From DATJHM01 sp963777355 (GTDB taxonomy: Bacteria; Chloroflexota; Ktedonobacteria; Ktedonobacterales; Ktedonobacteraceae), in NCBI GenBank assembly GCA_963777355.1, contig CAVZQK010000020.1, forward strand, positions 124,001-188,000: a DNA stretch of 64,000 bases, in the 5' to 3' direction. Under the pieces are notes generated by a model. The model ran no database searches, was not told the origin of the DNA, and saw only the letters and a list, made by a program, of their open reading frames with translations. The position numbers and the translations under genes were made by a program. This document shows positions 1 through 10,765 of the stretch, piece after piece. Position 1 is the first letter of the stretch. Every line of letters starts with the position of its first letter.

Positions 1-842
1 CCAACGGCCTGGAGATGGGTCGTCTGATCCTGTTGGCGGGCCTCAAGCAGCCGTTGTCTTAATGCAGCGAGATCCGTTATCTCTGCAAGTTGCAATGGCG
101 GGTGTGTCGTCTGAGCCTGCAACTGTTCTGCCAAGAGCACGGCTGAGCCATAGCAATAGATATGCAAAATCGGCGCGATATCTTGCCAGCAGGCAGCGTT
201 GGGAGCAAGCTCTATCCCAACCAATTGACCAGCCACAAAGTAGGCTGCTCCAATCTGTTCAGACACAGTTTCCAGAGCATGGCGAAACAGCACCAGGCGG
301 GGAAAATTTGGGCGTAGAAAGCGCTCAAGATGTCCACCACGAGTGACCCCGTGACGACGGTTGAAATCCTCAATAGGACTCCAGAGCCGCGAAAAATCAT
401 TTTCGCCGCGAAGCGTAAGGGCCTGATGGCGCAAGTTGAGAGGCAGGACAATAAAACGCTGCTGGGCCTCTTTGAGCAGGCCTCCCTGAGAAGCTTGAAT
501 GCAAAAACAGTCATCGGCGGTCAGCGTCTCACCCTCTCCGAGCACAATAACCCGGCTGGTAGCATGGTTCTGCGCACCCACCTGAAAGAAGCCAATATGC
601 ATAGGAGCAATGAGCAAGCCACGAGAAGCCGTATTATGCAAAACCAGGCTACCATAAGTAGGCACACGCACAAGCTTCAAATGTTCAAGAGGAGAAACAA
701 AGTCTGAATTGCCGGGACGGTCAGTTGCAGGCAGGAGGGGAAGCATGGCAAGCTGGCCCCAGGTCTGAAGCTGCCCTGGAATCAGGCCAGCCAGCAGACC
801 AGTAAAACCTGGCTGAGTTAGATGAAATTGTTCTATCGTCAT
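1..842 (-). CDS. ARPP-1-like domain protein (C-terminus outside window)
   Basis: The minus-strand frame opens at ATG 842 and stays open to the window edge, so about 280 N-terminal residues are present and the C-terminus is missing. Residues 55-121 form the recognisable block: VPTYGSLVLHN at 60-70, then GFFQVGAQNHATSR at 84-97 and DDCFCIQASQGG at 110-121. This resembles the ARPP-1 family (proteins associated with ADP-ribosylglycohydrolases and rhodanese/phosphatase-like proteins), where a QN-x(n)-Cys-Glu/Gln pattern recurs. That assignment rests on motif memory only. The gene begins 14 bp after the stop of the vWA gene on the same strand, so the two are probably one operon and one functional pair. 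Catalytic activity is not evident and biochemical function is unknown. Confidence 0.6.
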   Translation of the reverse strand, partial: MTIEQFHLTQPGFTGLLAGLIPGQLQTWGQLAMLPLLPATDRPGNSDFVSPLEHLKLVRVPTYGSLVLHNTASRGLLIAPMHIGFFQVGAQNHATSRVIVLGEGETLTADDCFCIQASQGGLLKEAQQRFIVLPLNLRHQALTLRGENDFSRLWSPIEDFNRRHGVTRGGHLERFLRPNFPRLVLFRHALETVSEQIGAAYFVAGQLVGIELAPNAACWQDIAPILHIYCYGSAVLLAEQLQAQTTHPPLQLAEITDLAALRQRLLEARQQDQTTHLQAV

Positions 843-855
843 AACATTCCCCTTT

Positions 856-2397
856 CTAATCCAGCAACAAAGCTGCCAGTTGTACCTCTACCGCAGGCGA
901 AAGCTGCTCTTCAGAAGTCACAAGCAATACGCGTGCTAAGAGTTCACGAACACCATGCTCATGCGCAAGCGGGATCAGCGGAATAGCCTCGCCCAGATGA
1001 CGTTGAGAGAGATTTTCAGCCAGCGTAAAAAGCGGTACAACCTGGTAGATGGGCATAGTCAGATTCAACTGGCGTAAACCCTGGACAACCTGGGCAGTAT
1101 CTCCCTGGCGCTGATTTTCGTAGCCATCGGTCAGCAGCAAGATCAGCTCTGGTTGCTGCATAGTCACATCCAGAAGGGCAGTCGCCAGATCAGTTGCGCT
1201 CTGAGGTTGTGGTAAGACATCTAGCGAAAAGGTCGGTTCGCCAACATGATGCAGGACAACCTCATGGACACGCTCCTGCAACAAGCGCACTAGAGCCAGA
1301 GCCAGGGCTGCTGGATGATAGACGCGCTCGCCGGAAGAAAGCATTGAAGCGGAAAGGTCCAACACAATAGCCAGTCTTCCAGGTACCATAGGCAGTGAAT
1401 TTACCTCCTGTGTTACCTGCTCGCGCAATTGAGCATTGAACATTCCCAGTTCCAATTGCTCTGTCTGTGTAGCGGGTGCTATCAAGCGCGTTGGCACTGG
1501 CTGCTCCAGTAGAGGCTGGCGCAAGAAAGCAGTCACAGCCCGGCCCAGTTGTGTCAGAGCCGATTCCGGCGAGCCAGCAGGTGGTGTATGCGCTGTTGCC
1601 TGGCCATTACGGTTCTCAGCGGCCTGGAAAGCCTCTTTATAAAGCATGGTCAAAGGTCCGTCGCTGCGTACAGTGTTTGCGCGTGGTGCCGCCAGATAGA
1701 GCGTGCGCTTGAGCGGAAACTCGCGATGATAGGTACCACGCAGACCAAGCAGCGTTTCTGCTGGCAGGCCATTCCCTTGCTCGATATCCTGGCGTGCAGC
1801 CTGACTTTTGCTCAGAACAGGTTCAGCAGGAGTACCTTTTATCCCGGCAAGAAAGCAGAGCGCCTCTCTAACTCGCGCAAGTTCATGCTCAGGAGCAAAG
1901 CGCAAGAGTTCACGGCGCAGCACCAGTTCGCCGTCAGTTGAAGTTTCCGCAAGGAAGCGCTTCGCAGCAGACCAGGTGCGTTCACCTAGAGCGTGCCTGA
2001 TAAGGCGAGTGATATACTGCTTTCTGGTTGCAGCCAGCATAGGAAATTGCTCATGTCCAAGCAAGAAAGACAGTACCAACGTATGAGCGCGGCGGCCATT
2101 TATCTTACGCGTGCGTATGCTACTCAGGACCGTGAGTGCATCAGCCAATGACAGGCGAGAAAGCACGGTGAGAATCTGCTCATGTTCAATAGTGTGTGCA
2201 GAAGGTTGTTGCAGCAAATTTGTCAGGATTTCATACTTATGGGACATCTCACTGGTGGGATCAGCCAGTAAAGTGAGATAAAACCCTGGAGCCAGCTCGC
2301 AGAGCGCTCGATGTAGACGCAGCGCCTCTTCATTGCCTGTCACCGGAGAGCGGCGCATATCCAGATAGGTCAGCAAAAGTGTTCTGTTCATAAGCAC
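856..2397 (-). CDS. vWA-domain protein with N-terminal helical region
   Basis: A 513-residue protein. Residues 20-190 are helix-rich and contain the stretch RTRKINGRRAHTLVLSFLLG. A von Willebrand factor A domain starts near residue 340 with a MIDAS motif, DLSAS at 347-351, preceded by RLAIVL and followed by LILLLTDGYE, the usual second half of the metal site. Helical N-terminus plus C-terminal vWA recalls the Ro60/TROVE layout, but TROVE homology cannot be shown from here. No signal peptide or membrane segment is seen, so it is probably cytoplasmic. The downstream ARPP-1-like gene follows after 14 bp, which suggests co-translation. The start may be ATG 2397 or ATG 2391. vWA domains of this kind usually act as metal-dependent scaffolds; the partner is inferred, not seen. 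Confidence 0.75.
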   Translation of the reverse strand: MLMNRTLLLTYLDMRRSPVTGNEEALRLHRALCELAPGFYLTLLADPTSEMSHKYEILTNLLQQPSAHTIEHEQILTVLSRLSLADALTVLSSIRTRKINGRRAHTLVLSFLLGHEQFPMLAATRKQYITRLIRHALGERTWSAAKRFLAETSTDGELVLRRELLRFAPEHELARVREALCFLAGIKGTPAEPVLSKSQAARQDIEQGNGLPAETLLGLRGTYHREFPLKRTLYLAAPRANTVRSDGPLTMLYKEAFQAAENRNGQATAHTPPAGSPESALTQLGRAVTAFLRQPLLEQPVPTRLIAPATQTEQLELGMFNAQLREQVTQEVNSLPMVPGRLAIVLDLSASMLSSGERVYHPAALALALVRLLQERVHEVVLHHVGEPTFSLDVLPQPQSATDLATALLDVTMQQPELILLLTDGYENQRQGDTAQVVQGLRQLNLTMPIYQVVPLFTLAENLSQRHLGEAIPLIPLAHEHGVRELLARVLLVTSEEQLSPAVEVQLAALLLD

Positions 2398-3034
2398 ATC
2401 TAGTGACGTGTTACGCCTGAAAAGGCAACGTCACCCCCCTTTGCCTGAAATTGGTGAGTAAGAGTACGCAAAACGCGTTAGCGAAAAAATCCGCGCACCA
2501 TTGGTCGCAGGAGAGAAAAAAGGTCTGAGAATCAAGGGAAAAAGGGAGTCCTGGATGCTATTGATACTGCAAGCCAGGCTCATAAAATGAGATACAAAGG
2601 GTTCTATAATTTCTAGAAGTACCAACAAGGGAATATCGAGCAGGGCTATACAATCGTTATAGGATGCCTGCTAAAATCACGTGGGATACTATCGGGAGGT
2701 TCCAACCGATAAAACTATGGATATTTCTATGCAGCATCTACACCATTGTCTGCTGGCGTGTTGGGGTGTCAAGAGAGTCATCTGAATACGTTTCAAGCAT
2801 GTTAATGCCTTTAACAATGGTGCTGGTTGGCAACCAGGGTTTGAGCCCTGTATATATCCAGAAAGTTCCTGACAAAAGAATTTATAACATATCTTTTGCG
2901 ATTTGTCAACGCTTTTAGAGAGAGATTTCGAGAAGATTCGCTATTTGAGAGAAGAGAGACAGGGATGGCCTGCTGATGCATACAGAAAGAGAGGAAAGCA
3001 CTACAGCAGGGAAACATCCCAAAAGACAAGTGAG
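2398..3034. other. intergenic region, no supported gene
   Basis: Short frames exist on both strands, but none has a convincing ribosome-binding site or recognisable protein. Two small adjacent hairpins lie near 2822-2855 (TGGTT/AACCA and CAGGG/CCCTG arms). They lack a T-run and are not called as a terminator. The region separates two minus-strand genes, so it should contain the vWA promoter, which I could not place. Confidence 0.5.
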
Positions 3035-3595
3035 TTAGCTGGGAATTGACTGCTCTCTTGAGGATTCCGCTTCTTGCTCCTCCTGCTCCTCCTGTGCTAA
3101 AATCGTCTCGCGTGTGGGGACAAGGCGATGAAAGAGAAAGTAGCCAGCGTAGAAGAGGGCAAGCCACATAACGAAGTCGATTGGAGCGGCCAGGGGACTC
3201 TGCCAATGGGTATAACCGCGTGTGGTCAGACCGTTATAGACGAGATCGCGGGCAAAGCCAAAGAGAGGCACACCGATCAGCAAGAGCCAGGAAAACCAGT
3301 GAGCGCGTGTGTGCCAGAAGCGCCAGATGAGCAGATACACGATGCTCCCATATAACAACACCTGCGAGATGTAGAAGGGCAAGGGAATGTGCAAGACCAG
3401 ATCATTAATTGTATAATTCCACCAGTGAGCATAATAGGCCGCCAGATCAACAGCGATATTGATCAAGGCCGCCACGATACCACCGAGGAGAGAGGTCAGC
3501 ACAACCTGCCTGGGTGCGCGTATAAATAAGAGAGCCCCAAAATAGATAATAATAATAAATGGGACGACGAGGGCGAGAAAGGCACGAATCTCCAT
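3035..3595 (-). CDS. small integral membrane protein, unknown function
   Basis: 186 residues with about five hydrophobic segments: roughly 5-26, 33-55, 72-93, 100-118 and 135-158. A polar, glutamate-rich tail at 165-186 (EEQEEQE) is presumably cytosolic. The start at ATG 3595 is preceded by GGAG-like sequence (AAAGGAGTTG on the coding strand). The pattern AHWWNYTINDLVLHIPLPFY between helices 2 and 3 is conserved-looking but I cannot tie it to a named family. The next gene, nadE, is divergent, with about 100 bp between the starts. No function is proposed. Confidence 0.65.
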   Translation of the reverse strand: MEIRAFLALVVPFIIIIYFGALLFIRAPRQVVLTSLLGGIVAALINIAVDLAAYYAHWWNYTINDLVLHIPLPFYISQVLLYGSIVYLLIWRFWHTRAHWFSWLLLIGVPLFGFARDLVYNGLTTRGYTHWQSPLAAPIDFVMWLALFYAGYFLFHRLVPTRETILAQEEQEEQEAESSREQSIPS

Positions 3596-3693
3596 GAGAG
3601 AACAACTCCTTTAATTAGTCCAGTTCTGTCTGTCTATGTTGTTAGCCTAGTACGTTATACATCCTTCGTCAAGAGCAGAAAGGATTGTGTGTT

Positions 3694-5460
3694 ATGAATA
3701 TCATACCGCTACGAGTGGCGCTTGCCCAGATCAACGCGACGGTAGGCGATCTTGAAGGCAATACAAATAAGATTGTGAGTTACATGCGCCAGGCGTCGGA
3801 GCAGGGAGCACATATTGTCTGTTTTCCCGAACTAGCCCTGACAGGATATCCGCCTGAAGATCTGCTACTCAAGCCGGGATTTATTACGGCGAATCTGCGG
3901 AAGCTGGAACAGATCACAGAGGCGAGCCGCGATTTTCCTGGGCTCACGGCAGTCATCGGTTTTGTGGACCGCGATCACGACATCTACAATGCGGCGGCGG
4001 TAGTTCATAATGGTCGGCTTATCGGGACATATCATAAGCATTATCTCCCGAATTACGGTGTTTTTGATGAGAACCGCTACTTCCGCGCTGGAACCGATGC
4101 TCCCATCTTTCTGCTCAACGACGTCCATGTCGGCATTAACATCTGTGAGGACATCTGGTATCCCACCGGCCCGCTGACACGGCAAGCCCATGCAGGGGCC
4201 GAAGTTATTCTAAATATCAATGGCTCGCCCTATTATTCAGGGAAGGGGATTGTGCGGGAGGAGATGATTGCGACGCGCGCCGCCGACAATGGCGTCATCG
4301 TCTGCTATCTGAACCTGGTAGGCGGGCAGGACGAGCTAATCTTTGATGGTGGCAGCATGGTCTTTGACGAGCAAGGTCTGATGATCGCGCGTGGCAAACG
4401 CTTTGAAGAAGACCTGCTCGTCGTCGATCTAGACACCGCCTCAGTCTTCCGTTCGCGGCTGCATGATCCACGCCGCCGACAGGAGCGCTGGCAGGTCACC
4501 CCCCAGGATGTGCCAGTCATCACAATTGACAGTGGTCCCCTTGCGCGGCCTGAAGATGAGAAGCCTGTGCTACTCAGTGGTCCACAGCGCATGGAAGCCA
4601 GGATGGAGAAACTGCCGGAGATCTACGCCGCACTCGTGCTGGGAACACGCGATTATGTCTACAAAAATGGTTTTAAGCAGGTCGTAATTGGACTTTCGGG
4701 CGGGATCGACTCCTCGCTGACCGCAGTTATCGCCGTAGACGCGCTGGGAGCGGAGAACGTGCTGGGGGTCTCGATGCCTTCGGGATACTCGTCGAGTGGG
4801 AGCAAAACCGACGCGCAGGAGCTGGCGGAAAATCTGGGTATCCAATATCTGACCATTCCAATAGAGGAGACCTTCAGAGCCTCGCTGCATATGATGCGTC
4901 CGGCGTTAGGAGATGAAGATCCGGGCCTGGCGGCTGAGAATCTGCAAGCTCGTATTCGAGGAAATATCCTCATGACCATCTCCAACAAATTTGGTCCCAT
5001 TGTGCTGACAACGGGGAACAAATCGGAGACGGCAACCGGATATAGTACGCTGTACGGTGATATGGCAGGTGGCTTTGCGGTACTCAAAGACGTCCTTAAA
5101 ACGCTTGTTTTTGATCTGTGCAAGTACCGCAATACCATTGGCAACAAAGCAGTGATTCCTCAGACAGTAATCGACAAGCCGCCCTCGGCAGAGCTGCGTC
5201 CGGATCAGAAGGACGCTGACAGTCTGCCGCCATACGAAGAGCTTGATCCAATTTTGCAAGCGTATGTAGAGGATGACCGGAGCTTCGACGAGATGATCGC
5301 AATGGGCTTTGATCCTGCAACCGTGCAGCGTGTGATGAAGCTGGTAGATATCAGCGAATACAAGCGTCGGCAGGCGGCACCGGGGATAAAGATTACGCCG
5401 CGTGCCTTTGGCAGGGATCGCAGATTGCCGATTACGAACAGGTATCGAGATGCTCGTTAG
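3694..5460 (+). CDS. nadE: glutamine-dependent NAD+ synthetase
   Basis: Converts deamido-NAD+ (nicotinate adenine dinucleotide), ATP and glutamine to NAD+, the last step of NAD synthesis, in the cytoplasm. The N-terminal half is a nitrilase-like glutaminase with the triad visible: Glu46 in FPELALTGYPPEDLL, Lys115 in GTYHKHYLP and Cys151 in GINICEDIWYP. The C-terminal half is the adenylating synthetase, with the PP-loop SGGIDS at 335-340, then TTGNKSE and a typical KPPSAELRP segment. At 588 residues it is the usual length for the two-domain bacterial form. ATG 3694 is preferred over TTG 3685, because AAAGGA at 3679-3684 lies 9 bp from the ATG but abuts the TTG. The frame is intact. It stands alone, divergent from the membrane protein. 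Confidence 0.96.
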   Translation: MNIIPLRVALAQINATVGDLEGNTNKIVSYMRQASEQGAHIVCFPELALTGYPPEDLLLKPGFITANLRKLEQITEASRDFPGLTAVIGFVDRDHDIYNAAAVVHNGRLIGTYHKHYLPNYGVFDENRYFRAGTDAPIFLLNDVHVGINICEDIWYPTGPLTRQAHAGAEVILNINGSPYYSGKGIVREEMIATRAADNGVIVCYLNLVGGQDELIFDGGSMVFDEQGLMIARGKRFEEDLLVVDLDTASVFRSRLHDPRRRQERWQVTPQDVPVITIDSGPLARPEDEKPVLLSGPQRMEARMEKLPEIYAALVLGTRDYVYKNGFKQVVIGLSGGIDSSLTAVIAVDALGAENVLGVSMPSGYSSSGSKTDAQELAENLGIQYLTIPIEETFRASLHMMRPALGDEDPGLAAENLQARIRGNILMTISNKFGPIVLTTGNKSETATGYSTLYGDMAGGFAVLKDVLKTLVFDLCKYRNTIGNKAVIPQTVIDKPPSAELRPDQKDADSLPPYEELDPILQAYVEDDRSFDEMIAMGFDPATVQRVMKLVDISEYKRRQAAPGIKITPRAFGRDRRLPITNRYRDAR

Positions 5461-5489
5461 CAGGTAAATTTGTAGGAGAGAACGATGAA

Positions 5490-5528
5490 GAGGTGCAAGC
5501 CTGACAAGCAGTGAAAAGCTTGCACCTC
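5490..5528. terminator. hairpin between convergent genes, probable terminator
   Basis: A perfect 11-bp inverted repeat, GAGGTGCAAGC at 5490-5500 and GCTTGCACCTC at 5518-5528, with a 17-nt loop. It lies 30 bp after the nadE stop and 62 bp before the end of the minus-strand Roco gene. No clean T-run follows the stem (the nearest is TTTTCTC at 5541-5547), so termination efficiency is uncertain. Its position suggests it serves nadE, and possibly both genes. Confidence 0.55.
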
Positions 5529-5589
5529 GAATCAGGAGAGTTTTCTCTTCTTCATACAACTATCGTGATAGTCGTCAGGAGGTGCGCTC

Positions 5590-8500
5590 TCATTCTTCAA
5601 GTTGTAAGGGGAGAACCTCATACGTCTGAGCGTGGTCTTTACACAACCAGAGAACATTACCATCTGGTGTGATCACTTTTTGCAAACCCGACCAATGCTG
5701 AGAAGGGTCTACCTCTCTGAGAAAATTGTAGAGAGTACGTAAAGCCGCCCCTACAGCCTGATCATCATCGACATGGAAATGTTCGTGATGAAGTTCTGTC
5801 CCATCACCATCGACAAAATCGGGCAGATCATCCGAGATATTTTTGAGCAGATCAAGTTCAGCATCCATATTGCCCGTACTTAAAATGTCAATGATAGGTC
5901 TTGCCATCCCGAACAATGGCACGCCATATTTCAAAAAAGTGGCCAGATGCTTGAGCCAGGGCGAGAGCTTAATCCACCAGGAACGTGAGCGGCGTAGATC
6001 ATAGCCGGGAGCATCCAGGCGATGAGGGCCAGAAGGATGCTGACAGAGCAGGTGTAACGTATATTCCTGGCCGATCCAATCTTTTGGATTGAAACGGCTT
6101 TTTGAACCGGGAAGCAGAACAAAGGTATTAGGGCACTCAGCCTCTAGCCAGCGCATCTGAAGATTCCACAAGCGGGTAAAATTGCGCACACTCCACTCGA
6201 TAAGCTGGTTCGTCTCTTGCACCAGCTGGTTCGTCTTTTGCACCAATTGACCAGTCTCTTGCATCTGCTGATACAAGCGTTCATCCTTCTGCTGAAGGAC
6301 CGTAATCTGTGCCAGAATATCATGCTTACTCTTTTCAATTGATTCATGAATTTGAGGAGCAGTACTGACATGAATGCCATAAAGCAATGTAGGAACAGAA
6401 ACATGCATAAAAGTTTCGGGGCATTCGATAGAAAGTCTCTCCAGTTCCATACGGCGAACCAGGTCCTCATAATGATAAGACCGAGGGCAGGATGTCGTCA
6501 TCTTGCGGATTTCCAGTGACAGATACAAGGCACCTCGCGATGCACATGCAAGCCAGAAAAACGTTCAAGAATTAACTCTAGCGTATCTTTGAGAATAGTA
6601 AAAAAATTCTGAGGCTGGACCCCTCCGACCCGTAAACACAATTCGCGATTCATAGGATTCAACTCAATAGAAGCAGAATGGTCGCGATAGGAAAGCAAAA
6701 CGCCTTCGCGCCAATGTTTCTTCAGCGTATAGCGATGCGTACGGACAATAAAACGGCTCATAATACCAGAGGGAACAAAATCAAAGCGGTACACCATCTG
6801 CAACTGCATCTGCCCATGCTCCGGCTGCGCTGGCCAGGCAGGAAGATCGGTTGGCGGCTGATAAGGCAACAACTGTGGAATCAAGCTATGAGTAGGATGT
6901 TTCCCTGGCAGATCTGGATCAATCTGATAACTGAGATCAAAGCGTTCCATCAGGCGTAAAAAGATTGGGTAGAGATGAGGGGCATAGGAACGTCCCTCTT
7001 CGTCGGTAGCCCAGATATGAGGAAGTTCAGATGGGTTAAGATGCCCTGAGCGGCACGTACGCCGTTATCTTCTAGAAGATGGCTAATTGCCTTTGTGACC
7101 CAGTTAGGTTTCAGAACTACCAGATTGCTCAAAACATAGTCATCACGGAAGTAGAGAATCTTACCCAGATCATGCAGATAGCTACCCAGCGGCCCTTGAG
7201 CGATTTCAGCCTCGACACGTTCCTTCTGCACAAATAGCGATATACTGCTGTGAATCAATATAGTGTTCTTCACACTGCATCAGCGCCTGTTCCACCGCTA
7301 GCCAGTTTCCAGGCCAGGGTTGACCAACCAGAGGTAAAGCAGCGGAGCAGAGAGTGAGGTGCGATTTTAGCTCCTGAATGCCTGTTCCCTCTTTATTACT
7401 GACACTGATTGCGCCAACTAATTGCGGATAGGCATCGTGATACAAATGGTAGTTGAGATCGGGTGGACGTTCATCCGTATGTGTAGCAATAAGCAACACA
7501 GGCGCACCGGGAGCCAGGGACTGAATAGTATTGAGCCAATAATTGAGCCGTCCCTGTTTGGCTCCTAGGCGAGCATTCCAGACCACCAGATAGAGAGAGC
7601 GTTTTGTCAGGAACAACTGATGCGTCGCATGATAAATTTGTTGGCCGCCAAAGTCCCAGGTATTCAGAAGCAGATTTTGCGAGGAAAGCGTGGGATGAGG
7701 AAGTTGAAGCGTACCAACATCGATCCCATGAGTAGAGGCCAGAGAAGAATCGAAGGCTTCTCCGTGCAGAGCACGAAGCAAAGAAGATTTCCCAGTTCCG
7801 CCCTCGCCAACGACAAGCAGCTTGGCCTCATAGCGAATACTATAGCCTAAAGACAATTCTTGCAGAAAAGAAAGAATCGCACGTGTACCTTGATTCACAA
7901 TTTCCGGTGGAGGAGTGAGAAGCCGAGGGCAATCTGCAACCGAAAGTTCCTGTAGCTGTTTCAATTGCCCTAATTCAACAGGAAATGACTGAGAGTGGAT
8001 TATCACTGAGGTAGAGTTTTTGTAAAGCATTAATTGCCCTAGCTCTGCCGGTAAGTGAGAGAGTTGGTTTTTATAGACAGAAAGCTTCTGTAAATTTGCG
8101 AGTTTTCCCAATTCAGGAGGAAGCCGTGTTAAACAATTATTATTTAGATAGAGCTCTTGCAAGTTTAGCAACTGCCCTAACTCATTTGGGAGATCGGCCA
8201 GGAAATTTGCATTGAGATACAACTTTTGTAAATTCGTGAGTTGTCCTAATTCTGGAGGTAACTGAGACAACTTATTGTCATAGAGAGAAAGCTTGCGCAG
8301 CGCTATGAGTTTTCCCAGCGTGGAAGGAAGATAGGTCAACTGATTTTTATGCAGAGAAAGTTCTTGTAATCGTGAGAGCTGGCCCAATTCTAGTGGCAAA
8401 CTAGTGAGCTGATTTTCAAAGAGAGAGAGCTCTTCCAGACTGGCAAGTTGTCCTAGTTCAGGTGGGAGTGTAGAGAGTTGGTTATCAGAGAGATAGAGTG

Positions 8501-8657
8501 CCTGGAGACGTGAGAACTGGCTGACCTCTACAGGAACAGTGACTAAACCGAGACCAGAAAGATCCAAAACAGAGAGATACTCATCCTCAAACTGTGCTTG
8601 CAGATCATTGCCGACGATTTTTTTCAAACACTCAACAAGAGCTCTGTCATTTCCCAC
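5590..8657 (-). CDS. LRR-Roco (Roc-COR) GTPase, frame-broken
   Basis: One Roco-family protein of about 1,000 residues spread over several frames. From the start at 8657: about nine 23-residue leucine-rich repeats (LSxNQLSTLPPELGQL type), then a Roc GTPase domain with P-loop GEGGTGKSS, switch DFGGQ and the THTDE specificity motif. A COR-like region follows (LVVLKPNWVTKAI, PHIWATDEEGRSYAPHLYP in a shifted frame). The C-terminal extension carries a heptad-like QETGQLVQKTNQLV coiled-coil stretch. Roco proteins are dimeric GTPases that act in signalling or inflammasome-like assemblies. Frame breaks lie near 8030, 7985, 7235, 7040 and 6530; in each case both sides read as homologous protein, so sequencing indels are likelier than decay. 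The gene could also be a true pseudogene. Confidence 0.85.
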
Positions 8658-9137
8658 ACAGATGCCTTCTCTTTCATTCTTTCAATTAGATCCCACTGAT
8701 GATATGTCTCATTAAAAACCCTTGTAATGCTTTCTCGAAAGGCGACTTTCTTTCATCCTCTCTCCTACTATAGACGTACACAAGGGCAAAAAGACAAATT
8801 TAATTTATCTATTGCAACATATTTCTCTATGAAAAAGAGAAAAGACGATTATTTTATTTCTACGTTTTCACCGCGTCTATAGGGTATAGTAGAAGGAATT
8901 ATGTGCTATACTATTGTTAATGCACCTGTTGCGAAATATATTTAACAGGTAAAATGACTTTTACCAAAGATAAGCAGAAAATGCAGGTAGGATATATGGA
9001 AGTCTACCTAACTGCATCAGTTTCAATCTGTGAACTTGCCAACCGAGCTTCTTGTAGAGAAAAGAACCAATGCGAGGCACAAAGTATGGACGAACTCGTG
9101 CGCTTTATCCTAATACCAGGAAGAAAGAGACTCGACC
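8658..9137. other. divergent promoter region, AT-rich
   Basis: Separates the Roco gene (minus) from the first STAND gene (plus). The segment 8760-8960 is AT-rich and contains TATACT near 8913, but no convincing -35 box at the right distance. A frame of 67 codons starting at 8954 overlaps the STAND start and has no recognisable content. Confidence 0.4.
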
Positions 9138-10735
9138 ATGACGCAGAGCACGCTTGAACCTTTTGTTAATCGAGAAGCAGAATTAGATTTCATCAAAAAT
9201 CATTATATTGCCCTATTGGAAGAAAATAAACCAATACGCCCGCAATTTATCCAATTCTATGGTGTCGGAGGCATTGGCAAAACTACCATATTGAAAAAGA
9301 TCCAAACTGAATGTAATAAAAAGCAACTTTTCCCTATCTGGACCGATGCCAGTCATAAACCAGCTTTCATTGCGGAAGAGATCATCAAACAGGTACAAAA
9401 TTTCGGCATAGTGCTTTCTACTCAAAGTCAGGGAGATGAGATCGATAAATCCGTTGAAGCTACACGAGCGATTTTGAGACATGGGCCAACCGTCTTCTTG
9501 ATTGATGCACTTGACCATGAAAACGAAGAACACTTTCGCTGGATTGAAGAACTACTGCACCGATTTACCGAAGACAGCAAACTCTTCTTCATCCTAGCAA
9601 GTAAGAAGGTGATCTCCTTTGAACACACTATGGCAATTGCACGGAAACTGAAAACATTTCTATTAAAACCCTTCACACGCAATAATTGTTCTAGATACAT
9701 CTCCTTACTAGCGCCAGAGAGCACACAAGAGACCCAGAACCTGATCTATAAATGGACCGGCGGGTATCCTCTAGCAGTAAATATGATGACACAAACGATA
9801 GAAAGAGATCACTTAGATTTCAGCAAAGAAGCAGATCAACTGCGAACCTTAAACGTTATCACAGAAATGGTAATAAACCGAGGTGTGCTCGCGAATGTTG
9901 CTCAAGATGAGGCAGATCTGCTCTGGTACCAAACAATGTTAAGCCTGTTTTCTGTACCCAGGCGTTTTAACTTGAGCTTAATGCAAAAAATGATGGAAAG
10001 ATTCGCCAAGCAGTACAAATTAAGTAGTAGCCTGGGATATATTGATTTGCCTCGTCGCCTCAACAAAAAAGCTGATGTCCTTGCCTGGAATCAGGACAAA
10101 GCTGGATTCTCTATGGAAGCTGCCATTCGGCCAATCTTTCTGACCAAACAGCGCATAGAGGAGCCACAAAAATATAAATCTCATTCATGAATATCTGGCA
10201 GGTTTTAATAGTAGCCTAGCCCAGGAGGTTACAGGAACAGACAAAATTCGTTGTCTATTAGAAGCTCTCTATCACACTGCTTGTAGTACGGACGATGCAA
10301 CAACTATAGAAACAGCTATAAAAAACACCATGCAGATCATATACAATGAGCAACTCGACTCATTGCAAATTTTTCAGGAAGAATATGAGAAAGATGAAGA
10401 GTTGCAAGAAGAGCTAGGTACAAAAAAGAACTTGCCACTCTCACTCATCAATAAGCATCTCTCCGAGAGTTATCGGAAAGAAGCAAAAAAATTAAGCCGT
10501 AGCGAAGAACAAATTGGAGCATTTACATATTTCTTGCTTGCATTTAGCACGAGGACCTTTTGCTGAATCAAGAGACAATGGGGTCACTTATCACTCAGTT
10601 TATAGAGCTTGTAAAGCAGGAGTACGAAGGCGAAATCTGTCGTAGGTTGTATGAGGAGCTTATAAAGGATAGAGAGATCCAAACAGCAATTGGACCTCAG
10701 TACTCGACAATACTACACTCATTAGTCGAAGAATA
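9138..10735 (+). CDS. STAND/NACHT-type P-loop ATPase, frame-broken
   Basis: A STAND-class ATPase of about 530 residues. It opens with the family signature LEPFVNREAELDFIK. Walker A GVGGIGKTT is at 42-50 and Walker B VFLIDALDH at about 119-127. A sensor-like ILASKK follows, and the GGYPLAV motif typical of NB-ARC/NACHT helical domains comes near residue 216. The reading frame shifts near 10170 (continuing as NLIHEYLAGF) and near 10555 (continuing as DLLLNQETMGSL), and ends at TAA 10735. No N-terminal effector domain and no repeat sensor are present, so it may work with the next gene, whose start is 30 bp downstream. Such proteins are usually ATP-driven signalling or conflict switches; the trigger here is unknown. 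Confidence 0.75.
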
Positions 10736-10765
10736 AAGCTTCACACAGAAAAAGGAGTGGTACTG

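Noticed and set aside
2664..2918. An 84-codon plus-strand frame in the 2.4-3.0 kb gap
   Set aside because: Composition and start context are unconvincing, and no domain is visible.
3685..3693. TTG 3685 as the nadE start
   Set aside because: It directly abuts the ribosome-binding site; ATG 3694 has correct spacing.
8954..9157. A 67-codon plus-strand frame before the first STAND gene
   Set aside because: No ribosome-binding site, no recognisable content, and it overlaps the better-supported ATG 9138.
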